Shown one piece after another: positions 7,098 through 14,800 of a DNA stretch of 25,051 nucleotides. Under the pieces are notes generated by a model. The model searched no databases, was not told the DNA's origin, and saw nothing but the letters and a program-made list of their open reading frames with translations. The position numbers and the translations under genes are program-made. How positions within the stretch are numbered: the stretch's first letter is position 1; each line of letters begins with the position of its first letter. Source of the DNA: JAUVUV01 sp964548275 (lineage in GTDB: Bacteria; Gemmatimonadota; Glassbacteria; GWA2-58-10); the NCBI GenBank assembly GCA_964548275.1, contig CAZJQI010000062.1, forward strand, positions 1 to 25,051. The letters run 5' to 3'.

Positions 7098-8308
7098 AAC
7101 CTGTCTGCCTTCCTGAGTAATTCGTACTCGGAAAAGTCGAGATTGACAAGCTCTCCCATTCTTTTGGTGAGAAACTGAATTATCTTGCTCACGGTATCAT
7201 CGAAATCCACATTGTCCACAAGGAAAATGTTATTTTCCTCTGCCTTTGCGATCAGCGCATCCTGGATCTTGCGGATGCTCTCGAAATTCTCAAGGTATTT
7301 CTGGGAGGAGCGCTCCTGGGCGTCCTGGCCGCGGTTGATAAAACGGTTGCGGTGTAATTTCTCCTGGCAGGTGCAGATCAGGATCGGAATTATGATTGCT
7401 GCAGAGGAAAACTCCGATGCCACGCTCTCCGGCAGCAGATGCACCCCCTCGATAATCATCGACAGGTTTTCGGTGATCGCCCGGCGCATGATTGCATGCA
7501 CTCCGACATTGACCCGCTGGGTCTGCTCCTGGAAAGCGGAGAGAACAGGGTCGACCATATCGCTGAAAGGCCTGACCAGACTCTTCCATACTGCATAGGA
7601 AGATTCGTGGACAGAGGGCATCAGTTGCTGGGAAAACATCCCGCGCATGATCTCGCGGATCGTGTCCGTGCCGATCACTCTTGTGATCCCGAGACGGTGG
7701 GCTATTTCTACGCTCAACGAGGATTTGCCCGTGCCGGTGGCACCGCAGAAAAGCAGAATCAGCGGTTTGTCCGGACCCTTGAGAGTCCGCCAGATCAGGT
7801 AGTGCCTGGTGTACTGCTTGCCGAATTTAGTGTGCAACATCTGGTAGGTCAGCCGCCGCAACTGATCCCGGCTGATATTTTTAACTCCTCTTTCACTCAA
7901 ATCGGCGGCCATTTTTTCGGCGACATCGTGGGCAATATCAGGGCTAAGGCCCGCAGCCAGAAGGCTCTGCGCGAGGATACCCCGGGAAAACGGTTCCTGT
8001 TCGCCAGCGTCGCCGACATAGATTGCCTCGCCATGGAGTTTCCATTTTTCATAATTGGCCGCCGCATCCTTGCCGTAACGCTCCTTTATTAAGCACATAG
8101 TACGCTTTTTAAGCTTACTGCGGTGTATTTCTTTGAGCCCCTCGGCGAGAAGGGTCTCCTGGAGCGTGCTCGCGATCTCGTAAGCCTCCTCAGAGGGGAT
8201 TCCAGCGCGCATCATCGAGCGGGCCATCAATCCCCTGGAATATGGAAAGCGGAAATCATCGGAGAGCACAATGAAATTTTTGTCCAGACGCTCCGGCATT
8301 TGCCTCAC
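7094..8308 (-). CDS. 2-phosphoglycerate kinase-like protein with two ATP-cone-like domains
   Basis: Protein of 404 aa. The C-terminal P-loop kinase has Walker A GATGTGKSS (189-197), IGTDTIREIMR (212-222), HESSYAVWKSL (234-244), IIEGVHLLPE (285-294) and a late YLENFESIRKIQDAL stretch (338-352), all resembling archaeal 2-phosphoglycerate kinase, which makes 2,3-bisphosphoglycerate from 2-phosphoglycerate and ATP. Two similar N-terminal modules (about 12-90 and 95-174), each with an F(P)YSRG or FSRG start and an A-G-hydrophobic helix pattern, look like ATP-cone regulatory domains. The archaeal enzymes I know are shorter and have one such region. The GTG start overlaps the upstream stop (GTGA); ATG at 8299 is an alternative. 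Located between a CBS-pair gene and a mutase-like gene in one operon. Confidence 0.82.
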   Translation of the reverse strand: MRQMPERLDKNFIVLSDDFRFPYSRGLMARSMMRAGIPSEEAYEIASTLQETLLAEGLKEIHRSKLKKRTMCLIKERYGKDAAANYEKWKLHGEAIYVGDAGEQEPFSRGILAQSLLAAGLSPDIAHDVAEKMAADLSERGVKNISRDQLRRLTYQMLHTKFGKQYTRHYLIWRTLKGPDKPLILLFCGATGTGKSSLSVEIAHRLGITRVIGTDTIREIMRGMFSQQLMPSVHESSYAVWKSLVRPFSDMVDPVLSAFQEQTQRVNVGVHAIMRRAITENLSMIIEGVHLLPESVASEFSSAAIIIPILICTCQEKLHRNRFINRGQDAQERSSQKYLENFESIRKIQDALIAKAEENNIFLVDNVDFDDTVSKIIQFLTKRMGELVNLDFSEYELLRKADRL

Positions 8309-8736
8309 TTTTTCACTTTCAGTTCATCCAGGCCGGATACCAGCCTGCAGGCATCCGCGCTGGAGATAATCCCCACTGGCTTGTCCTCCCTGACTACCGG
8401 GACGCGGTGAATCTTGCGTTCGACCATGGTGCGAAACACCTCTTGCACATCATCTTCCTCCGAGACAGTTACCACTTTGCGGGTCATTATTCCATCGACC
8501 CAGTTGTACTTACCCTTTTGCTCCTGCTGTTCGTCGATACTGATATGCACGCGGATCAGGTGGTCTATTGCCTGGATGACATCCGTGGAAGAGACGATCC
8601 CGATCAGCTTGCCGTCGTCATCGACAACAGGGGCACCGGTGATCGAGTGCTCATCCAAAAGCTTAACCAGTTTGCGGATCGAGATATTCTTTTTCACCGA
8701 AAGCACGTTTTTTGTCATTAGCTCTTTGACTTTCAT
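8305..8736 (-). CDS. CBS-pair (Bateman) domain protein
   Basis: Stand-alone protein of 143 aa made of two CBS domains (about 1-60 and 80-136). Each ends in the usual ligand-binding signature: GIVSSTD (46-52) and GIISSAD (122-128). MT(K/R)(N/K)V starts each half. CBS pairs usually bind adenine nucleotides and report energy state. A small linker (61-79) joins the halves. The ATG has GGGAG five bases upstream. As first gene of a coupled operon with a 2-phosphoglycerate kinase homologue and a mutase-like enzyme, it may be a sensor subunit for one of them; that is inference from position. No transporter, DNA-binding or kinase domain is attached. Confidence 0.92.
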   Translation of the reverse strand: MKVKELMTKNVLSVKKNISIRKLVKLLDEHSITGAPVVDDDGKLIGIVSSTDVIQAIDHLIRVHISIDEQQEQKGKYNWVDGIMTRKVVTVSEEDDVQEVFRTMVERKIHRVPVVREDKPVGIISSADACRLVSGLDELKVKK

Positions 8737-8904
8737 GGAAACTCCCGGCTGAGGACTACAATCGATTTAACAAACTGTTCAGATTTGTTTCGGGAATTGA
8801 AAAATGTTTCGGGTGTAAAGGGAAATTATCAGGTAAAAGACGCTGCTCCATGTTCGATGAAACGCAGGCAAGACAAGGAATCACGGGCTATTTACAAACG
8901 TTCT
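8737..8904 (-). promoter_or_regulatory. Long 5' leader of the CBS/2PGK/PGM-like operon
   Basis: The region from the predicted transcription start to the CBS start codon is about 168 bases, unusually long for this window. It holds an exact 9-base direct repeat (TGTTTCGGG on the plus strand at 8786-8794 and 8805-8813, 19 bases apart) and an imperfect inverted repeat AACAAA...TTTGTT (8769-8789). No known riboswitch consensus was recognised. The gene-free stretch 8737-9065 otherwise holds only the promoter and the convergent-side terminator listed separately. Confidence 0.45.
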
Positions 8905-8910
8905 TGTTTC

Positions 8911-8939
8911 ATTGTAGCCCCAGCCTCATATTTTGTCAA
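8911..8939 (-). promoter_or_regulatory. Strong sigma70-like promoter of the phosphoglycerate operon
   Basis: On the minus strand a perfect TTGACA (8934-8939), a 17-base spacer and TACAAT (8911-8916) lie upstream of the CBS gene. The -10 matches consensus at five of six positions. Confidence 0.7.
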
Positions 8940-9001
8940 GTAAAGGGGGGACAAAGTACAACCAGCAGCTTTCATTTATCTTGCCTCCCCAAGCGCAATA
9001 G

Positions 9002-9033
9002 AAAACAAAAAGGGCGAGCAAGAAAGCCCGCCC
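9002..9033 (-). terminator. Intrinsic terminator after the second Gfo/Idh-type gene
   Basis: On the minus strand GGGCGGGC (9033-9026) pairs with GCTCGCCC (9019-9012) around a 6-base loop, with one G-U wobble, and is followed by TTTTTGTTTT (9011-9002). It starts 33 bases after the stop codon at 9066. Confidence 0.8.
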
Positions 9034-9065
9034 GGTTTGATTGATTATTTTCATGAACTGCTGGA

Positions 9066-10175
9066 TTATCGGTGTTCTGCCTCGCGCCAGTTGCGCAGCT
9101 CTTCCCTGCTCATCGCTCTGAACCTGGCATATTCCAGACCGAATTTTTTACCGTTGAATCCGTCGGCTTCTGTCAATTCCGCGAGGTAAACTTTTCTTCC
9201 CAGGATACGGCTTTTCTGCGCGGCGATCAAAATCCGGCAAGCTTCAACCTGCTCGCTGATCGGCCTGTCCGCCTTGCGGGTGGCGATACTTTCGGCCATT
9301 CCGGTGAGGATTTTCGAATAGGTCTCTCCCCCGCCGGGAGCGAGGTTTTCGATACTCCTGTCTGTGAGAAGAGCCACTTCGTTCTGGTTGCGGGCCCACC
9401 CGAGCATCAGTATCACCGGCGGCCTGTCGTCATAATGGACGTGAATGATATGCTGCTTGCGGAAAAAATCAAGATAGTTCACACTCACAGCGCCCAAACC
9501 CATCAACTCCTGCATGATCTCAGTTCCGTGGATACCGTAATAGATTAGGTCGAGCATGTCATCCCGCCCATGGGAGTTGATCTTGCCGTACACGGTGAGG
9601 GCCACTTTGTCGGCCCGTTTCTGAAATTCTTGCTTGAACTGGACCAGGTTATCCTGATAACGGTAGGTGCTGCCGCCAAAAACCGGGGTTTTATACCTGG
9701 TGACTAGTTCCATCAGCCTGCGTGCGTCCGATTCCCGCCCGATCACCGGCTTGTCGATAAAAGTGGGCTTGCCGGCCTTGATAAACGGCTCTGCATCGCT
9801 GACATGGTTCTCCCAGTTCACCCCGATCGAGAGGGCGACATCCACCAGGGGTACCATCTCTTCCAGTGTTTTACACACATGCTTGACCTTGTGCTCGGAG
9901 ACAAATTTGTCTGTACGCTGTTTTCCGTAAACCAGGCCGCGGTTGATTACTGCGGTCAACTCGGCGCCCTCCATATCTCCGATAGCCCGGGCCAGGCTGT
10001 CGGCGTGGCTGGTGTCAAGCTCTATCATCCCGATACGAAGAGGCCTGCCTCCGGGGCCGCTAATTTTAGTCTTTTCCTCGGTTGCGGCTTTCGCCCGGCC
10101 GGTGATGGAGGCACCGATAGCTGCGCCGGAGAGGGCGGCAGCCAGGTTGCGGCTGAGAAAATTTCTCCTGTTCAT
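9066..10175 (-). CDS. Gfo/Idh/MocA-like protein with Tat signal
   Basis: Protein of 369 aa. The preferred start is the ATG at 10175, because it places the twin-arginine motif MNRRNFLSRN at the very N-terminus and has GGAG eight bases upstream; the frame could extend nine codons to 10202 without a ribosome site. After an Ala/Gly-rich signal (11-31) comes a Rossmann-like half in which the usual GxGxxG loop is replaced by IGMIELDTSHADS (48-60). FIDKPV (139-144) is the family's EKP motif as DKP, and YYGIHGTEIMQ (212-222) fits the substrate-His region. The altered dinucleotide loop suggests unusual or absent NAD(P) binding. The gene stands alone between its own promoter (10238-10266) and terminator (9002-9033). 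Substrate unknown; probably sugar-related. Confidence 0.82.
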   Translation of the reverse strand: MNRRNFLSRNLAAALSGAAIGASITGRAKAATEEKTKISGPGGRPLRIGMIELDTSHADSLARAIGDMEGAELTAVINRGLVYGKQRTDKFVSEHKVKHVCKTLEEMVPLVDVALSIGVNWENHVSDAEPFIKAGKPTFIDKPVIGRESDARRLMELVTRYKTPVFGGSTYRYQDNLVQFKQEFQKRADKVALTVYGKINSHGRDDMLDLIYYGIHGTEIMQELMGLGAVSVNYLDFFRKQHIIHVHYDDRPPVILMLGWARNQNEVALLTDRSIENLAPGGGETYSKILTGMAESIATRKADRPISEQVEACRILIAAQKSRILGRKVYLAELTEADGFNGKKFGLEYARFRAMSREELRNWREAEHR

Positions 10176-10237
10176 GGCGTTTGCTCCATTGATCAGGTCC
10201 AAGAGAATTAAGTCAATATTAAACGTAAGTTACAAAT

Positions 10238-10266
10238 ATTATAAGCCTTGTCGATTCCGAGTTCAA
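10238..10266 (-). promoter_or_regulatory. Sigma70-like promoter of the second Gfo/Idh-type gene
   Basis: On the minus strand TTGAAC (10261-10266), a 17-base spacer and a perfect TATAAT (10238-10243) lie about 63 bases upstream of the preferred ATG, immediately after the terminator of the aspartate kinase gene. Confidence 0.65.
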
Positions 10267-10277
10267 GGGAGATATAC

Positions 10278-10322
10278 AAAAAGCCGGATGTGACAGCCAC
10301 CTGGCTGGTTGCCGCACCCGGC
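10278..10322 (-). terminator. Intrinsic terminator of the aspartate kinase gene
   Basis: On the minus strand GCCGG (10322-10318) pairs with CCGGC (10287-10283), enclosing an inner hairpin (CAGCC/GGCTG), and is followed by five T (10282-10278). It starts 43 bases after the stop codon at 10365. Confidence 0.65.
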
Positions 10323-10364
10323 CCTTTGGGTATTGAATGCCGATTACTTACTGGAGCGCTCTAC

Positions 10365-11705
10365 TCAGCTTATACAGGCATAGTAGAGCGCCTTGATCGC
10401 GCGCTCTGTGTCCTTGTCATCCACCATGAAAGTGATATTGATCTCCGAGCCGCCCTGAGAGATCAGCTCCACATTGACCCCCGCAGTGCCAAGAGTACTG
10501 AACACCCTGCCGGAGACTCCGGGGGTATGGCGCATCCCCTCGCCCACCACACAGATTATGGTCTTGCCCTTGTCCAGCGAGACATTGGAGAACTCCTCCA
10601 GCTCTTTGATCACCTTGTCCAGGTTGCGCGGATTGTCCACGGTGAGCGAAACCGAAACCTCGCTTGTGGCCATCACCTCGATATCGGTTTCGTGCTTGGC
10701 GAATATATTAAAAATCCGCGCCATATAGCCCGAAGAACCGAGCATTTTGGTAGATTCGATATTCAGCCGGCAAACTCCGGTTCTGTTTGCTATGGCCTTG
10801 ATCACCTTGTTCTGCTTGACAGGCTCGTTTCTGATCGTGGTGCCCGGGGCATCTGGCTGAAAAGTGTTAAGGATTACCACTGGGATATTCTTGCGCATTG
10901 CCGGTTCGATGGTTTTGGGGTGAAGAACCCTTGCGCCGAAATACGCCAGCTCCTTGGCTTCATCGAACGAGATGCACTCAAGCCTTTCGGCATCGGGTAT
11001 CAGCCTCGGGTCAACACTCCGCATTCCGCTAACATCTGTCCAGACCTGAATCTCATCCACCCGGAACGAGGCTCCGACCAGGGCTGCTGTATAGTCGCTG
11101 CCGCCCCGGCCCAGGGTGGTTATTCGGCCGTCAGCGGTATGGCCCACGAAACCGGGGATAACCAGAACCTTTTTCTCTTTGCGCAAACCAGCCAATACCT
11201 GGTCTTCAAACTCCTCTGGCACGGTGGCGTCCTGGAACTTTTCATTGGTCCTTATTCCAAGCTCCTTAGCATCCACGCACCTGGCAGGAATGCCCTCCCT
11301 GTTGAAAAGTGCGGTAATTATGTTGCTGGAAAGTCTTTCGCCGAAAGAGAAAATTTCATCGAGAAATTCCCGGTACGGCCTGTCTGAATTGGCCAAAGAC
11401 TTGATGAGTTTTTTCCAGGTCTGATCGACAGTTTTCCAGGGCAGAGCGAGTTCCTTGAGCACCTTCTTGTGCTTGCTTCTGATTTTATCGAGGTTTTTCT
11501 CAAAAGGCTTGTGGGCGTGAGCAAGTTCCGCCATGGACTCGAGCTGGTCGGTGATTTTGTTCTCGCCTGGCTCGGAGACACCCACCGCGCTGACAACCAC
11601 CAGCGGCTGCCGATCGAGCCTGGATCGCACAATCTCTGCTACAGCGAGCATCCGTGAAGCGGTGGCAACAGAAGTGCCCCCGAATTTCATTACAATGCGT
11701 CCCAT
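10365..11705 (-). CDS. lysC: Aspartate kinase, monofunctional, with ACT domains
   Basis: Aspartokinase (446 aa) catalysing ATP-dependent phosphorylation of L-aspartate, first step toward lysine, threonine and methionine. The kinase domain starts with KFGGTSV (7-13); FSFGERLSS (119-127), TLGRGGSDYTA (197-207) and VWTDVSGMRSVDPRLIPDA (221-239) are the substrate and ATP-binding motifs. Two C-terminal ACT domains (about 315-372 and 385-446) are expected to bind feedback inhibitors. The length matches the LysC-type single-function enzyme; no homoserine dehydrogenase is fused. The gene is a single transcription unit with a promoter at 11777-11806 and terminator at 10278-10322. The ribosome site is weak (GAG seven bases upstream region). 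Which end product inhibits it cannot be told from sequence alone. Confidence 0.96.
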   Translation of the reverse strand: MGRIVMKFGGTSVATASRMLAVAEIVRSRLDRQPLVVVSAVGVSEPGENKITDQLESMAELAHAHKPFEKNLDKIRSKHKKVLKELALPWKTVDQTWKKLIKSLANSDRPYREFLDEIFSFGERLSSNIITALFNREGIPARCVDAKELGIRTNEKFQDATVPEEFEDQVLAGLRKEKKVLVIPGFVGHTADGRITTLGRGGSDYTAALVGASFRVDEIQVWTDVSGMRSVDPRLIPDAERLECISFDEAKELAYFGARVLHPKTIEPAMRKNIPVVILNTFQPDAPGTTIRNEPVKQNKVIKAIANRTGVCRLNIESTKMLGSSGYMARIFNIFAKHETDIEVMATSEVSVSLTVDNPRNLDKVIKELEEFSNVSLDKGKTIICVVGEGMRHTPGVSGRVFSTLGTAGVNVELISQGGSEINITFMVDDKDTERAIKALYYACIS

Positions 11706-11776
11706 TTTAACTCTACTCGGCGTGAGGCTTTGGTTGTTAAATCGACCAATATGAAATACTACTCGGGCTGTGAATA

Positions 11777-11806
11777 ATTAAAAAAATAAACTAAATAAAT
11801 TGTCAA
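11777..11806 (-). promoter_or_regulatory. Sigma70-like promoter of the aspartate kinase gene
   Basis: On the minus strand a perfect TTGACA (11801-11806), an 18-base AT-rich spacer and TTTAAT (11777-11782) lie about 72 bases upstream of the ATG at 11705. Confidence 0.55.
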
Positions 11807-11859
11807 TATTTATCAACACTTTTAACGGTTTTGAAATCACTGGTTCTAGTATCTGGCAT

Positions 11860-14800
11860 TTAATATCTCTTTCCAGCAAGACGATTTCTCACGCTTTGGC
11901 AGAATTCGCTGAAACTTCTGCTGCCCACCTTATCTGCCTGGGCTTTCAGCTCCTCATAAAGCGGGGCTGCATCCTGGGGATCTTTCTGGTTATCGAGCTC
12001 CCAGCGGATGAGTTCGCGCAAAGAGTGCATCAGGTTTTCCGGCTGCCCGGCCTTGCGAGCCAGTTCGACAGATTTCTCAAGCAGTTGCCTGCAGGATCCC
12101 ACTTTGGCCGGGTCAGATTCGGGGTCTTCCATCATATCGAGGGCCAGGTTCCGCAGGGCCCAGCTTTTGCCGAAATTGTCTTTCAGCTTACGGCTTATCT
12201 TGAGGGCTTTGTCATGATACTGGCGCGCCTGGGAAAACTTTCCGTTTTCGCGATGAATCTCTCCCAGAAGGTTCGAGATGTCCATCAATTGAAGATTCCA
12301 GCCACCTTCACGGGCCATATCGTATGCAGGCTCGAGCGCCTCCAGCGCCTCGGTGGATCGGGCCGTGATATGCAGCACTTCGGCCAGGTTGTAGCGCGTG
12401 CCCACGACAAACTCCTTGTAGCCGATACTCTCCCCGATACTCAACGCGCGCCGGTACCAAGGCTCGGATTCCCCGTACTTTTCTAAAAACATATAGCTTT
12501 CGCCGATATTGAACTGGAGCGCGGCAAGCTCTCTTGTTTCGCCCACCAGTACCTCGAGAGTGTCGTGCTGTGCTGAGAGTGTTTCCAGGGCTTCCTGATT
12601 GCGGCCCATATCATTGTTCACCACCCCCAAGTTGATTCGCACCTGAATCTCGGTTTTCAAATCACCGATCGAACTTGCAAGTTTCAAGGCCTGGTTGAAA
12701 TACTGAAGGCTTTCCTCAAGCTTGAAAGCTTTCATCAGCGAAAGGCCGATCGAGTTCAACAGCATCGCCCTGATTTTCTTCAACCGGGGCTCGGCTTCAT
12801 CTTTTACCAGCTCCAGAGCATCCTGGTATATTTCGACCGCCCGGCTGAATTCACCCTTGCGGTGAAACACACTACCGCGGTTTCGCAGCAGGAATGCCTT
12901 AAATATGCACTCCTCCACAGAAAGAGTGGAACCGGACACGTGAGTGAAAATATGCTCGGCCTTGTTGAGATATTTGAGGGCTTCATCGCGCTCTCCCTTT
13001 TCCAGGTGTGTGCGTGCCCGGTCGTTCAAGATCTCGGAAAGCAAAAGGCCATCTTTCAACTTAACCGCAGCAAGGGAGAAATGCTCGATTGCGCGGTCGA
13101 AATCGCCCTTGCGCGAGCGCTGGAAATAAGTCTTGCCTCCCAAATGCCTGGCCCGGGCCTCCAGTTCGTCCTCGCCTTTGGAGGAGGCCATACTGGCGAG
13201 ATTTCCAAAATCCTCAAGCGCCTTATCATAGTGGCCCAGAAGAAGATTCACCTGGCCTCTATTTTCGAGCATGCTCATTCTTCGCCCCTCGGCGTCCTTG
13301 ACCCTGTACTCGCTCAGGATTTCCTCGATGCGATCAAGCAGCATCAGGCTCCTTTCATTGTCGAAAACCTCCCTGGCAAGCTTTCCCGCCTCGAGATAAT
13401 ATACGCATGATTTTTCGGGTATCTCGGCGTTCGAATAATGGAGCGCGGTGAGCAGGGCCTTTTCAAACTTGTTGGCAAGCTCGGTATTCTCGAATACTTT
13501 TGCAACTCCCTGGTGAAGCCTTTTACGCATCGAGGGAACCAGTTCCTGATAAAGCTTCTCGCCGATCAAGGCCCGTTTGAATGTATAAACCCAGTCCGGA
13601 TCCTTTTCGTTTTCCAGGCGAGTGATCTCATAGCCGGTGAGCCTGCTGAATAGCTCTTCCAGGTCGGAGTGTTTGAACAGATTATCCCGGTCCGCCACAG
13701 GCAGAAAGCGGCGGATAATGATATAACGCAGGATATTGCCCAGCACGCTCGAATACTGAATGGCCACATGTTCCTCTTTGGACAGGCGACTTATCCGATC
13801 CTCGATAATCCCCTGGATTCTGGTCGGGATCGAGAGGTGGCGGAAACTTTCGCTGTTGAATCTGGTGCATTTGCCTTCAGCGATAGTGACAATCTCCTGC
13901 TCGAGGATCTTGTTACAGAACTCGATCACGAAAAACGGGTTGGCCTCCAGTTCTTTTTCGATTCTGGTTTTCAGCTCCCCGGGCATACCGGATTCAGAAT
14001 CTTCGGAATCGATACCGAGCACCAGGTTAGCCAGCGTCTTGATTGCCCGCTGTCTGAGCAGTCCGGGTTTGAGAATGTGGCGTTCTACCGGCAGGCTATT
14101 ATCGCGAAGGATACCGAGCTGGCTAACTTTGCGGGCGTTGACACAGACCACCAGCCCTTTATTAACCCGGCGGAGAATATAGCTTAGAAAATGGAGGCTG
14201 TTGCGGTCGGACCACTGAAGGTCATCGATGCAGAGCAGAACCGTGCTTCCGGGACCGCCGCGCTCGACCTCCCTGGCGAAAATGTCCCCGGTACGCTCGT
14301 AGAAAATGTTCCGCCTGGCCTCGGAGTCGAGAGCCGAGGAAAAGCCGGTTTCCGGCACCTCAACACCAATAAAAGAGGCTATCACTGGAGCCTGTTCAGC
14401 CAGCTCCGGGTTGGAGGGATCGAGCATTGAGAGTACTTCGGCGATCTTGTCTCGCTTGAGTTCGGATGGATCCTGGTTGTTGATCCGGAAAATCTGTTCT
14501 TTCAGAATGCGGATAAAGGGATAATAAGGATAAGCGCCTTCGTCGCTATGGCTTTCAGTCTGTTCGGCAGCAACTTTTCCGGCCTTCTTCGCCACTGTCC
14601 CCTCACCCTGGTACCAGCTGTAGCATTCGCCGAAATATACCGGCCAGCCGCGTTCGAGTGCCCAATGAACGAGTTCTGCGATCCTCCTTGTCTTGCCCAC
14701 ACCGCTCCTGGCGATAAAGGCCACTAACTGCGAGCGCTCTCTGCCGCCATCGGCAACCTGCTCAATCAGATCCATGCACCTGGCAAGGAACCTGCACTTG

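Noticed and set aside
10248..11387. Plus-strand open frame (379 aa) opposite aspartate kinase
   Set aside because: It is antisense to a gene with all aspartokinase motifs, runs through that gene's terminator and the next promoter, and has low-complexity shadow-like composition.
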